64,000 nt of DNA. It comes from an uncultured Roseburia sp. (lineage in GTDB: Bacteria; Bacillota; Clostridia; Lachnospirales; Lachnospiraceae). Each line of letters opens with the position of its first letter. Position 1 is the first letter of the stretch. The stretch lies in assembly GCA_900542495.1 (NCBI GenBank), contig UQNW01000007.1:82166-146165 (forward strand), given 5' to 3'. The translations under genes were made by a program, and so were the position numbers. Below the pieces are notes generated by a model, which worked only from the letters and a program-made list of their open reading frames with translations, made no database searches and was not told the origin of the DNA. Positions 36,192 to 45,309 of this stretch are shown here, one piece after another.

Positions 36192-37130
36192 CTAATCCAA
36201 CAGCATCTCAACACATCCATACATACCAGCGTCATTACCAAGTCCTGCCAATGCAAACTTAGTATCACGGCATGCCATGAAGGATGTCTCAACAAAATGT
36301 TTTTTGATATTATCTAATAAGATGTCTCCTGCTTTGGAAACGCCACCGCCGATCACGATGATCTCCGGATTGACAACGCAGGCGATATTGGAAAGTGTGG
36401 AGCCTAAGATCTCACATACTTCATCTACCAGTCCGATTGCAATTGCATCTCCTGCTTTTGCTGCATCAAATACATCTTTTGCTGTAAGGTTGGCAATCTC
36501 ACGGATTGTTGTCTCCTCTGAGGATTTTGCAAGCTTTCTCTTTGCAAGACGAACGATTCCTGTTGCAGATGTGTACTGCTCTAAGCATCCGTACTGTCCA
36601 CAGTTACAAGCTTCGATCTCATCATTGTTCACAGTGATATGTCCGATCTCTCCACCGGCTCCGTTAAATCCTGCAACCACTTTTCCGTCAACGATAATTC
36701 CACCGCCGACTCCGGTTCCAAGTGTGACCATGATAACATCCTTTGAGCCTTTGGCTCCGCCCTGCCACATCTCACCTAAAGCTGCAACGTTCGCGTCATT
36801 ACCGACTTCGATCTTAAGTCCGGTAAGGTTGCCTAACTCCTCTGCAACGTTTACCACGCCCCAGCCGAGGTTTACACAGCGGTGTACCACACCCTGACTG
36901 TCAACAGGTCCAGGAACACCGATTCCGATTCCCTGTACCTCATCTTTGCTGATTGCTTCCTGCGCAAGCTTGTTATCTACTGCTTTTGCAACGTCAGAAA
37001 GGATCGACTCACCGTTATTCTCTGTGTTGGTCTTGATCTCCCATTTGTCTAACAGTGTTCCGTTGGTGTCAAAGAATCCAATCTTGCAGGTAGTTCCCCC
37101 AATGTCAACTCCAAATGCGTATTTCTTCAT
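36192..37130 (-). CDS. glcK: ROK-family glucokinase
   Basis: 312 residues. ATP motif FGVDIGGTTCKIGFFD, sugar-binding GNDANVAALGEMW and GAGGEIGHITVN, and the ROK zinc motif CNCGQYGCLEQYTSATG. It phosphorylates glucose in the cytoplasm. No HTH domain is present, so it is an enzyme and not a ROK repressor. It is a single-gene unit with its own terminator. Confidence 0.92.
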   Translation of the reverse strand: MKKYAFGVDIGGTTCKIGFFDTNGTLLDKWEIKTNTENNGESILSDVAKAVDNKLAQEAISKDEVQGIGIGVPGPVDSQGVVHRCVNLGWGVVNVAEELGNLTGLKIEVGNDANVAALGEMWQGGAKGSKDVIMVTLGTGVGGGIIVDGKVVAGFNGAGGEIGHITVNNDEIEACNCGQYGCLEQYTSATGIVRLAKRKLAKSSEETTIREIANLTAKDVFDAAKAGDAIAIGLVDEVCEILGSTLSNIACVVNPEIIVIGGGVSKAGDILLDNIKKHFVETSFMACRDTKFALAGLGNDAGMYGCVEMLLD

Positions 37131-37266
37131 GATTTTTCTCCCTAATCCATATATTTTTGCGTCTATGAAGCCTTCATAGTTCCGCTCACATTACCCTTAT
37201 GATAACGTTTCCAATTTTATCTGTCAATTGTATTCTATGGCAATTTTGGCTTGAAAATGAGGATTC

Positions 37267-39483
37267 TTACTCCTGCTTCTCATTCTCTGTCAACACAGGA
37301 TTTATTTCTGGCTGCTGGATTGTTTCATCCTCTGGATTCTGCTGTGGTGTGTTGTCGCTGTTTGAATTTTCAGCATCTTCCGGCTGTTGAGGTTGGTTGT
37401 CCTCCTGTTCCGGCTGCTGGAGTTCGTTTTCTCCCGGCTGTTCACTTTCATTGTCCTGCGAAAGCGAGTTTTCATCTTCCTGCTGCTGGAGCAGATCATC
37501 CGAAATTTTGGCATATGGTAAAAAGTCGAGTGGCTCCAATCCTTCGTGCGCTTTGTTCATAAACGACTGCCAGATTTTTCCCGGATAAGTGTTACCCATT
37601 AATTCCTGTAATTTTCTTGGCATATCATAGCCAACCCAGACACTCGTAGTATAATACCGGGTATAGCCGACAAACCAGCCGTCCTTATGATCATTCGTTG
37701 TTCCGGTCTTGCCGGCGCATGGCATATCACCAAGTCCCAAACCTTTTCCTGTTCCAGTTGTGATAACTCCCTTTAACACATCCGTCATCATACGCGCTGC
37801 ATTTTTCTTATATATAAGTGTCGACTCCTCATCTTCCTGATATAAAACTTCACCATCGCCATTTAAAATTTTCACAATGCAGGTCGGTGTCCGGTAATAT
37901 CCGTCATTCTCGATTGTCGCAAAGCCAGACGCCATTTCTAATGCGGAAACTCCGTTCGTAAAACCGCCTAGTGCAGTCGCTAATCGGTAATCAGATGGGC
38001 TGATCTTGGAAAAATTCATCTCTTTTAAGTACGCCAATCCTTTATCCGGCGTGATCTGGTCATATAACTTCCATGCGATCGTATTGACCGATTTTTCCAC
38101 CGCAGTGCGGACGGTGATCTCCCCAAGATATGTGCCATTCGCATTCTTCGGTCCGTTCTCGATCGGTTCATCAACTACAATTGTATCCGGTGTATAATTC
38201 TGCTCAAAACCCGGTGTATACACGGTCAGCGGTTTTATCGCACTACCCGGCTGCCGGAAACTCTGATAAGCGCGGTTTAACGTATAGCCCGGAAAATCCT
38301 GACTGCGCCCACCTACGATTGCGCGCACATAACCATTATCGTTATCGATACAGACTGCGGAAGCCTGTAATTCATAAACACCCTCCTCATTTACACTGGT
38401 ATAACCGGATAACGTATCATCCACCGACTGCTGCAATTCCTCCTGCAACGACAGATCAATCGAGGTGTAAATCCGGTAGCCACCGGTATAAAGCTTTTTC
38501 TGACATTCATTATAAAGGGAATTGTAGGTGTCCTCATACGCCTGCTGTTCCTCATCCGTCTTAAAATCCTCATGAAAAACAAATCCCTGCTGCAGCATCA
38601 ACGCTCTTGTTGCGCAGTAGTATGTGTATGTCTCAACATAATCATTTTTCGCAAGCGCCTGCGGACGGTTTAATGTAATCTGTTCTGTGACCGCCTGTGC
38701 ATAGTCCATCTGCGAGATTTTACCGTCATCTAACATATTTTTTAAAATACGGTCACGTCTCGCTACCGCGTTGTCTTTATTTGTCACCGGATCATAAAGT
38801 GTCGGGTTATTCGGAATTGCACACAAAAAAGCAATCTGGGACAGAGAGAGATTTTGCACATCACTGTCAAAGTAACCTCTCGCCGCAGATTGAATCCCAT
38901 AGTATCCGTTTCCAAAATAAATGTTATTCAAATAAAACTCTAATATCTCGTTCTTGGAATATTTCTTTTCGAGTTCCGTTGCGATATACATCTCTTCCAC
39001 TTTTCGCTGCCATGTTTTTTCCTGTGACAGAAAAATATTCCGGGCCAGCTGCATGGTGATCGTACTTCCACCCTGTTTGACTTCACCATTTTGTACCATT
39101 GCCTTCACTGCACGGAGCAGTGCGCGGTAATCAATTCCATGGTGTCTGAAAAACTTTTTATCCTCGATACTGACGATTGCTGTCACTGCATCCACCGGCA
39201 TCTCCTCAATGGAAACATAGTAAGAGTCTTTTTCCCCTTTTAATGTGGAAATGACGCTGCCGTCTGCCGCATAGACAATGCTCGTCTGATTTGTTTTAAA
39301 GGTATTTTCATCCGACTGCCGGACAAGGCGCGCTGCCTCCTGCTTTAATGCATCGACTTCTTTTCCGTAGCCACCGTAAAAATAGTAGGCTGCTGCTCCG
39401 AGCACAAGCACAAGGAGCACAAGCTGTATGCGGAAAAAATGCCAGAACAGGCGATGTTTTTTCTTTCTTTTTGTTTTTGACAT
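37267..39483 (-). CDS. Class A penicillin-binding protein (PBP1A type)
   Basis: ATG at 39483 is chosen over 39486 because AAAGGAG then has normal spacing. 738 residues: a basic cytoplasmic tail, one membrane anchor (LVLLVLVLGAAAYYFY), a GT51 glycosyltransferase domain (VSIEDKKFFRHHGIDYRAL, GGSTITMQLARN, EILEFYLNNIYFG), then a transpeptidase with SAIK in RQPGSAIKPLTVY and KTGTTNDHKDGWFVG. The last 80 residues are a Gln/Glu/Pro/Asn-rich tail of low complexity. It builds and cross-links peptidoglycan outside the membrane. Confidence 0.95.
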   Translation of the reverse strand: MSKTKRKKKHRLFWHFFRIQLVLLVLVLGAAAYYFYGGYGKEVDALKQEAARLVRQSDENTFKTNQTSIVYAADGSVISTLKGEKDSYYVSIEEMPVDAVTAIVSIEDKKFFRHHGIDYRALLRAVKAMVQNGEVKQGGSTITMQLARNIFLSQEKTWQRKVEEMYIATELEKKYSKNEILEFYLNNIYFGNGYYGIQSAARGYFDSDVQNLSLSQIAFLCAIPNNPTLYDPVTNKDNAVARRDRILKNMLDDGKISQMDYAQAVTEQITLNRPQALAKNDYVETYTYYCATRALMLQQGFVFHEDFKTDEEQQAYEDTYNSLYNECQKKLYTGGYRIYTSIDLSLQEELQQSVDDTLSGYTSVNEEGVYELQASAVCIDNDNGYVRAIVGGRSQDFPGYTLNRAYQSFRQPGSAIKPLTVYTPGFEQNYTPDTIVVDEPIENGPKNANGTYLGEITVRTAVEKSVNTIAWKLYDQITPDKGLAYLKEMNFSKISPSDYRLATALGGFTNGVSALEMASGFATIENDGYYRTPTCIVKILNGDGEVLYQEDEESTLIYKKNAARMMTDVLKGVITTGTGKGLGLGDMPCAGKTGTTNDHKDGWFVGYTRYYTTSVWVGYDMPRKLQELMGNTYPGKIWQSFMNKAHEGLEPLDFLPYAKISDDLLQQQEDENSLSQDNESEQPGENELQQPEQEDNQPQQPEDAENSNSDNTPQQNPEDETIQQPEINPVLTENEKQE

Positions 39484-39604
39484 CATGCACTCCTTTCCGG
39501 CTCTGTGTTTCTGTCCGTGGCTGGCACCACAATTGTGCCTTACCACAGAACGATTCTGTTATTAATCTTTCCAGATTTCTCCACGGATATGCATGATGTA
39601 TCCT

Positions 39605-40591
39605 TTAAAAATTCAGGTCAATCTCGATTCCTTTCAGATCTTCATTGACCAGATTCTTCTCTTTGAGGATTTTCTGGATATTTTTCTGTGCCTCGTCCAT
39701 TTTGCTTAAGTTCTGTTTCTGCATGGAAACATCCTGCTCAAGTTCATCTGCGCTCTGCTGCCCCTCAAGGATCTCCTCCTGATTTTTCCGCTTTTCTTTC
39801 GCCTCTTTGACCTGCTCGTCCTGCTCTTCTTTCTTGTCTGCCGCTTCCTCCGCCTTCTCTTTTTCTTCCTCGATCTTGTCATCGACATTGTTTTTGCCTT
39901 CCTCGATCAACATTCCAAGGATTTCTTTGTTGGCAGAATCCATGATCTCGTCTGCGGCATCCGAAGCTTTTTCCATGTCTCTTGATTTTAACTGCTCTAA
40001 CGTGGCATCCGAAATAGACGCCGTCAGCGCATTCACTTCATACTGTTTGCGCTCTGCCTCGACACTGACCTGACCTTTCATGCTGTTTAAACGCAAAACC
40101 TTTTTCTGATATTCCGTCAGCGGCGCATTCTGTAATTCCTTTAATCTTGCAATCTCCTCATCTGAAAATTCATCATAAGAAGAACCGTTTATGTTATTCT
40201 GATACTTTTCTAAAAGCTCTAAATCTTTCTGCTCCTTGGAATCATCCGATACCCCATACTCATCCTGCAAAGACTTTTTCGTATTCTCAATGTCTTTCAT
40301 CTTTGCCCACATATCGTTCATCTCCGATACCTTGCTCTGCTTCAACCCCTGCATATCCTCAATGTCTTTTGCAGATTGATTATCCCACTTCCATGCATCA
40401 CTGACTACTTTTAACGCCTGTTTTTTCGCGTTGTTTCTGCGCGCTTCGATCTGGCTTTGTATATTATTCTTCTGCACAATTCCACCCGCATTGACCGACT
40501 TTACAATATTCTGGCGCCCGTTTTTCTCTGCGGATTTCTGCGTTGCCGCCTGCTCTGCACCATTCTGGTTCGCTCTGATTGCAATTGACAT
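39605..40591 (-). CDS. Hypothetical long coiled-coil protein
   Basis: 328 residues, almost all charged helices. The Ala/Asn/Gln-rich N terminus (MSIAIRANQNGAEQAATQKS) lacks any signal. Residues 200-310 are extremely rich in Lys/Glu (EEEKEKAEEAADKKEEQDEQ). AGGGGGAG lies before the ATG. The style resembles the protein at 3086-3907, with a disordered start and a central coiled coil, but they do not align clearly by eye. No function is recognised. Confidence 0.75.
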   Translation of the reverse strand: MSIAIRANQNGAEQAATQKSAEKNGRQNIVKSVNAGGIVQKNNIQSQIEARRNNAKKQALKVVSDAWKWDNQSAKDIEDMQGLKQSKVSEMNDMWAKMKDIENTKKSLQDEYGVSDDSKEQKDLELLEKYQNNINGSSYDEFSDEEIARLKELQNAPLTEYQKKVLRLNSMKGQVSVEAERKQYEVNALTASISDATLEQLKSRDMEKASDAADEIMDSANKEILGMLIEEGKNNVDDKIEEEKEKAEEAADKKEEQDEQVKEAKEKRKNQEEILEGQQSADELEQDVSMQKQNLSKMDEAQKNIQKILKEKNLVNEDLKGIEIDLNF

Positions 40592-40622
40592 AAGCTCGCT
40601 CCCCCTGTAAAAGATTATGTTA

Positions 40623-40987
40623 GATAATTGCGAAACTCTAATTTATGTTATGAACGCTGTGAAAATGTAACAAAATTTTCGAAGACACGCTTTCGCTACA
40701 TGTCGCTGGTAACGGTACTAAGAAGCCAGTCATAACCTAAGGTCATTCCTGCCTTCTAAGTACCGACCGCTCCCTAGTGTCTTCTCAAGCTTTTGTCACA
40801 TTTCCACAACTCCTCTTACACTTTCTATGAGTTTCGCAATTGCCTATAAAATCATTTGTATAGTGTAAATATCGGAGAATTTTGTCTATTTCTTTAATTC
40901 AATCGATAATTGTGAAACTTAAAGAAAACGAAAATTTTGTCACATTTTCACAGCATTCACAACGAAAATCTAAGTTTCACAATTATC
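40623..40987. repeat. Compound inverted-repeat elements (two related palindromes)
   Basis: The first element, about 40623-40843, starts GATAATTGCGAAACTC and ends GAGTTTCGCAATT, with inner pairings GAAGACAC/GTGTCTTC and GGTACT/AGTACC. The second, 40905-40987, has 17-bp perfect ends (GATAATTGTGAAACTTA and its complement). The two share an inner block in opposite orientation: 26 bases starting GCTGTGAAAATGT in the first match the complement of the second with one difference. No reading frame is present. This looks like one or two MITE-type elements between a coiled-coil gene and yhaN. Confidence 0.7.
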
Positions 40988-40998
40988 TACTCCAATTT

Positions 40999-42642
40999 CT
41001 ATAAACAGATCAAATGATAATCTATGTTCATTTTCGATAACAGTTCCGCTTCCCTCGTCTGACATGTGAAAATAAATATTTGATTTTCGAATCCAGAAAG
41101 CGAGCGCAGCGTCTGCTCCAACCGCTCGTCGTCATACATTGCAAATGCTTCGTCTAACAGGATTGGCAGTGGTTCTTCCCTCGTCACAACTTTTCCAACT
41201 GCAATGCGCAGCGCAAGGTAAATCTGTTCTAACGTTCCACGGCTTAACAACTGCGGTCTGACCTCTTTTCCCTCCGTAAGAATCTGCAATTGTCCCTGTT
41301 CATCGAGCCTTACACTGTCATAAGCTCCTGCGGTAAATAAGGACACATATCTGGAAATCTCCGCATTCAGTTCATCCTGCATATCCTCATAAAAAGATTG
41401 GGAAATCCTTGTGATTTCCTGCGCCGCAAGCTCCAATGCCTGAATGTCCTGCTCCCTTTCCCGCTCTGCCGCACTACAAACACTTTTATTTGCTAATTCC
41501 TCTTCCAGATTAAAGAGCCGGTTTTCTTTTTCCTGCAAAGACTCCTTCCACTCGGCTAACATGCGGTCTGCCAACTGCCTGTCCTGCTGTATCTGCGCGT
41601 CAGCGGTTTCCTGATTGTTAAGTTCTTGCAGTCGTTCCGACTGTGTTGATAAGTTCCGGCTTATTGCGTGATATTTATTTTTTTCATATTGCCGGATTGC
41701 AAAAAATAATGCCAGCACAACAGCTACAGTCTCCCAAATCCAGAAAATTGTTGGAGTTATGTAAACTTTCAAAAATAATAACACAATTGCAATAATAACG
41801 ATAATCCCTGCTGCAAGATAACCGGATTTTTCTGAGAAATCCGAATTTGTTTTCTTTGTCTTGCCATCTTTTTGCGCAATATCCTCTTGTGTGTCTGGAT
41901 GTATCTCAGACTGGTTATCTGCCATCGCACTGTTTTTCTCTGGTTCCATCGGATTCTTTGTGTTCCCGGAAGCTTCATACTTTGCTATCGAAGCACGTAT
42001 TTCTTCACATTCGCGCTCTAAGAGATTTTTCTTAAGTTTCAGTGTCTCAAGTTCTGCTTCGCGCTCCTCTGTGGCTTTTTTCTGTTCCTGCTGCAGTTCA
42101 CGCCGTCTCGCTGCAAGGGAAGCTGCTGCCTCCGTAACCGTCACGCCACTGTCAGAACCGTCCGAAGCCTTTGTCAGGTATTCCGCAAGAATTTTTATCA
42201 TCTGATTTCCGGTTGCGGCTCCCGCCTGCGTGATATCGTAGGTACTGGCATAACTGTCTTTGCTGACACCACCCAAAAGCATGGTCAGATCCCCAAAACC
42301 GACCGACAGTTCCTCCCCATCCAGCTCATTCCTCAGATAATCGGTTTTCTCTTTGGAATAGAAATTGCGTTCCAGATAAAACTTCTGCTGTCCAACCGTA
42401 AACTTTAGTGCACCCGTATAAAACGATGGTGCATGCCACGGTTCATACTGACTGTAGGCATCTGTGACAGAACTCCTGCCCCTTCCTTTTTCCATGCCAA
42501 AAAGCATCGCACATAAAAAGCTGTGCAATGTCGATTTTCCCGCCTCATTTTTTCCATATATGACATTCATCCCCGGTTCAAAGGATATGTTTTTGTTCTG
42601 TAGCTTTCCAAACTGAAAAATGTCTGCTTCCTTTATCTGCAT
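40999..42642 (-). CDS. yhaN: YhaN-like SMC/Rad50-type ATPase (short form)
   Basis: 547 residues. Walker A in VIYGKNEAGKSTLHSFLCAMLFGMEKGRG, coiled coil, two hydrophobic segments in the middle (GIIVIIAIVLLFLKVYI and WIWETVAVVLALFFAI), and C-terminal LLSRGTLEQIYLALRIAVGK plus LPILLDEAFAMYDDERL. This is the YhaN family, a membrane-anchored Rad50 relative, but about 400 residues shorter than Bacillus YhaN because the coiled coils are reduced. It overlaps the yhaO-like gene by 10 bp. Confidence 0.82.
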   Translation of the reverse strand: MQIKEADIFQFGKLQNKNISFEPGMNVIYGKNEAGKSTLHSFLCAMLFGMEKGRGRSSVTDAYSQYEPWHAPSFYTGALKFTVGQQKFYLERNFYSKEKTDYLRNELDGEELSVGFGDLTMLLGGVSKDSYASTYDITQAGAATGNQMIKILAEYLTKASDGSDSGVTVTEAAASLAARRRELQQEQKKATEEREAELETLKLKKNLLERECEEIRASIAKYEASGNTKNPMEPEKNSAMADNQSEIHPDTQEDIAQKDGKTKKTNSDFSEKSGYLAAGIIVIIAIVLLFLKVYITPTIFWIWETVAVVLALFFAIRQYEKNKYHAISRNLSTQSERLQELNNQETADAQIQQDRQLADRMLAEWKESLQEKENRLFNLEEELANKSVCSAAEREREQDIQALELAAQEITRISQSFYEDMQDELNAEISRYVSLFTAGAYDSVRLDEQGQLQILTEGKEVRPQLLSRGTLEQIYLALRIAVGKVVTREEPLPILLDEAFAMYDDERLEQTLRSLSGFENQIFIFTCQTREAELLSKMNIDYHLICL

Positions 42643-43691
42643 ATCTCATGCCCCAACAATGCGCTAACGCCGTATTCCAATGCTTTCGCTGCAACCGGAT
42701 CCTGCCTTTTTTTCTGCATGGCTGCAATATAAGCTCCCAACAGGGAATTTTCATGTTCAGCCAGCAGTTTATCATAGTCATAATCCGGTCGAAGCTGCTC
42801 TGTCACATCCACGATCCGTTCCAGATTCGACAATTTATTAAGATCGAATATCACGTCCGGATCTTTGTATCCCTGTAAACAAATCCGAAAATACTGATAA
42901 GCCGGACGTTCTGCCAACAGTTCTTTTATCTGCTGCGTGACATCATATCCGGTCGTCCCCGGCGTCACCTCCACCGCTTCGTGGCAGTACTCACACTTTC
43001 GCACCGGATAAAAAGATACCTCACAATACGTTTTGCCGATGTCTCCTATCCAGTATCCGTGCGCACCGGTATCATTACAGTCTGTCGGCTCCAGTGCGCC
43101 CGCCATGACCGCCCTGCCCTGCACAAGCTGCCCACCTTTGTGAATGTGTCCCGCTGCCATATAATCAAATCCATGCCGCAGAATCTTTTCCACCGAAAAA
43201 GGAATATGCCGCTCATCGCCTCCATGTGCGAGCAGAATATTAATTCTGTCCGTATTTTTCGGAAAAACTTCATCGTACAAAGCCTGCCGGATCTCACGAT
43301 GCCAATAGCTCAGACCATAAACCGTCGTATTCTGCTCCGGGAAATCAAAACACATTACTTCCTCGCGCGGGAAGAAACAGACATTTTCCGGCCACTCACA
43401 TGTCCTGTAAAAAGAATTTTGCTGTATGTAATCGTGGTTTCCTGCCATAAGAAGCACTTTCGTCTGCGGTATGCGTGCAAACAGACCACAGACTTCCTTC
43501 AATTCTCTTTTCAATGGCTGTTTGTGAAAAAGATCACCTGAAATCAGCAAAAAATCCGGGGATTCTTCTGCCGCAATCTCGATCATTTCTGCAAAAGAAT
43601 CCCAGATATCCTGTGCTCTTTTTTCACTCCATGCTTTGCCTGCATCCGGTTTTACACCGAGATGCACGTCTGAAATATGCATAAACTTCAT
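42633..43691 (-). CDS. yhaO: YhaO-like DNA repair metallophosphoesterase
   Basis: 352 residues. MKFMHISDVHLGVKPDAGKA, LISGDLFHKQPL, MAGNHD, LLAHGGDE and AAGHIHKGG are the five calcineurin-like metal-binding motifs in the order seen in SbcD/YhaO/Mre11. It is the nuclease partner of the YhaN-like ATPase. The end of this gene overlaps the start of the next, so translation is coupled. Confidence 0.88.
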   Translation of the reverse strand: MKFMHISDVHLGVKPDAGKAWSEKRAQDIWDSFAEMIEIAAEESPDFLLISGDLFHKQPLKRELKEVCGLFARIPQTKVLLMAGNHDYIQQNSFYRTCEWPENVCFFPREEVMCFDFPEQNTTVYGLSYWHREIRQALYDEVFPKNTDRINILLAHGGDERHIPFSVEKILRHGFDYMAAGHIHKGGQLVQGRAVMAGALEPTDCNDTGAHGYWIGDIGKTYCEVSFYPVRKCEYCHEAVEVTPGTTGYDVTQQIKELLAERPAYQYFRICLQGYKDPDVIFDLNKLSNLERIVDVTEQLRPDYDYDKLLAEHENSLLGAYIAAMQKKRQDPVAAKALEYGVSALLGHEICR

Positions 43692-43728
43692 GCTTTGTCC
43701 TCATTTTCCGTAATCATTCCAGCGGCTT

Positions 43729-44277
43729 CTATTGTTCCATCTGTTTTCCCAGGAAACCAGCTGCTGCGATCGCAAGCTTGCTCTCCGTCTCTGTCATTCT
43801 GGATTTCTCGTCTTTTTCATATAAAATAACGGCTCCGATCGCATCCCCCTCACAGATGATCGTGCTGAGCGCCTGCTGTCCGAATTCTCCGGCATCATCT
43901 AATGTCACCTTGACAAACTCCGCATCATTTCTGCTTGCGAGAAAATTTTTCCGTTCGCTGATGGCGTCTTCCAGCTGTTTGCTGATCGGCTTGCCCTCAT
44001 ATTCTTTCTTGCCGGTACCGGATGCCGTCACAACATGGTCGCAGTCCGTGATCAATACCAGATGTCCGGTTGTCTGCGCCAGACTTTCCGCATACTCTCC
44101 CGCAAACTGGCTCAGCTCCCCGATTGGCGAATACTTTTTCAGAATGATCTCGCCCTCCCGGTCGGTAAATATTTCCAAAGGATCGCCCTCCCGGATCCTT
44201 AAGGTTCTCCGAATTTCTTTCGGAACTACAATTCTTCCCAGATCATCTATTCTGCGTACAATCCCTGTGGCTTTCAT
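43729..44277 (-). CDS. spoVT: Stage V sporulation regulator SpoVT
   Basis: 182 residues. The N-terminal AbrB swapped-hairpin DNA-binding domain (MKATGIVRRIDDLGRIVVPK, EIRRTLRIREGDPLEIFTD) is joined to a GAF-like domain (residues about 55-180). Length and both domains match SpoVT, which modulates forespore-specific genes in spore formers. GGAGGAAAA precedes the ATG. Its presence suggests the lineage has or had sporulation genes. Confidence 0.9.
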   Translation of the reverse strand: MKATGIVRRIDDLGRIVVPKEIRRTLRIREGDPLEIFTDREGEIILKKYSPIGELSQFAGEYAESLAQTTGHLVLITDCDHVVTASGTGKKEYEGKPISKQLEDAISERKNFLASRNDAEFVKVTLDDAGEFGQQALSTIICEGDAIGAVILYEKDEKSRMTETESKLAIAAAGFLGKQMEQ

Positions 44278-44422
44278 TTAATATTTTTCCTCCAATGCTG
44301 TTATTTCACTTTGGAGTTATTATGTGGAAAAATCAGAGAATTATTCTTTTCTCTGTCTAAAATTCCTGTGTACATCATACCCTATTTTTTCTAAAATGAA
44401 TATTAAAAATTTGTAAAACATC

Positions 44423-44451
44423 TTGATTATATAGGATATATCCTATATAAT
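44423..44451 (+). promoter_or_regulatory. Promoter with perfect palindromic operator of the DUF4160/DUF2442 operon
   Basis: TTGATT (44423-44428), 17-bp spacer, TATAAT (44446-44451). The spacer carries the perfect 20-bp palindrome ATATAGGATATATCCTATAT (44429-44448), which overlaps the -10. A dimeric HTH protein bound there would block RNA polymerase; the HTH protein of this operon is the obvious candidate. Confidence 0.7.
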
Positions 44452-44479
44452 ATATAAAAAATATGAAAGAAGGAATTAT

Positions 44480-44776
44480 ATGCCCGTCATTGCACGTTTC
44501 TTTGGAATAACAATAAAAATGTACCTGCGCCAAAAAGAACACAATCCGCCACATATCCATGCAATTTACGGTGATTATTCAGGACTATTTTCAATTGAAA
44601 GCGGTGAAATGTATGAAGGCGATATTCCTTCCAAAGAACAAAAATTAATCAAACTATTTATTTCAAATTATAGAGAAAAGCTGTATGATATGTGGGAAAC
44701 ACAAAACTTTACATCATTAAAATTCGAAGGAGGTGCATCCTATGGCTCACAGAGTGCAAAGTGTATCGATGATTGA
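44480..44776 (+). CDS. DUF4160 protein, possible toxin-like partner
   Basis: 98 residues. MPVIARFFGITIKMYLRQKEHNPPHIHAIYG is the DUF4160 hallmark, where the conserved EHNPPHIH suggests a nucleic-acid or metal site. The C-terminal WETQNFTSLKFEGG overlaps the next gene. GAAGGAA is before the ATG. DUF4160 genes regularly stand beside DUF2442 genes, and such pairs are regarded as putative toxin-antitoxin systems. Confidence 0.8.
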   Translation: MPVIARFFGITIKMYLRQKEHNPPHIHAIYGDYSGLFSIESGEMYEGDIPSKEQKLIKLFISNYREKLYDMWETQNFTSLKFEGGASYGSQSAKCIDD

Positions 44777-45212
44777 TCAGAATATTCTTCAGGCAATTTT
44801 TATAGGTGGTGAAGTAATTCAATATGACCTGCGGAAAATGCTTTCCATTCTTCCACAATTTCAGGAAATTATCAATGATCCATCCCTCGCATCGAAAGTT
44901 CATGCAGATACCGGCGGCTATGGTGTGTCCTGGAGTGATGATCTGGACTTAGATTCTGAAACGATCTGGGAAGATGGTGTATTTATTCGTATTGAATCTG
45001 TTGACCCATCCCTCGCACTTGCTTCCAGCCTTGCAAGAGCAAGAGAATATGCCATGCTGACACAAAAACAACTCTCCGAAAAAACGGGAATCTATCAGAG
45101 CGATATCAGCAAACTGGAACGTGGTAACGCCAATCCATCCATTTTGACCTTAAAACGTCTGGCAGATGCAATGGATATGACTTTAAAAATCGAATTTGTA
45201 CCAAAAAAATGA
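44742..45212 (+). CDS. DUF2442 plus HTH (XRE) protein, possible antitoxin/repressor
   Basis: ATG at 44742 is chosen because AAGGAGG (44727-44733) sits 8 bases upstream; it overlaps the DUF4160 gene by 35 bp. 156 residues: a DUF2442 domain (QAIFIGGEVIQYDLRKML, LASKVHADTGGYGVSWSDDLDLDSETIWEDG), then an XRE helix-turn-helix (LTQKQLSEKTGIYQSDISKLERGNANPSI). The fused HTH would allow it to bind the palindrome in its own promoter and shut off the operon. Confidence 0.85.
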   Translation: MAHRVQSVSMIDQNILQAIFIGGEVIQYDLRKMLSILPQFQEIINDPSLASKVHADTGGYGVSWSDDLDLDSETIWEDGVFIRIESVDPSLALASSLARAREYAMLTQKQLSEKTGIYQSDISKLERGNANPSILTLKRLADAMDMTLKIEFVPKK

Positions 45213-45243
45213 AGAGACTATCACAGCCTCTTCATTTCTTTTC
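45208..45243 (+). terminator. Rho-independent terminator of the DUF4160/DUF2442 operon
   Basis: AATGAAGAG (45208-45216) pairs with CTCTTCATT (45228-45236), then a short T-rich run. A second palindrome, TCTATTAGC/GCTAATAGA (45257-45299), follows and may serve the convergent gene. Confidence 0.75.
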
Positions 45244-45309
45244 AAATCATCTTTTCTCTATTAGCCAAAATCAATATTTTTTCATTTTTTGCTAATAGAT
45301 TTCTTCTGC

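Noticed and set aside
36277..36897. A 206-codon open frame on the plus strand, antisense to the glucokinase gene
   Set aside because: It mirrors a highly conserved ROK gene, has no ribosome site and its translation is low-complexity Ser/Pro/Thr without any family match.
37302..37514. Tandem repeat region at the end of the penicillin-binding protein
   Set aside because: It is a Gln/Glu/Pro-rich coding tail with irregular units, not a regular DNA repeat or CRISPR.
42981..43541. A 186-codon open frame antisense to the yhaO-like gene
   Set aside because: Shadow of a gene with all metallophosphoesterase motifs; no start signal and implausible composition.
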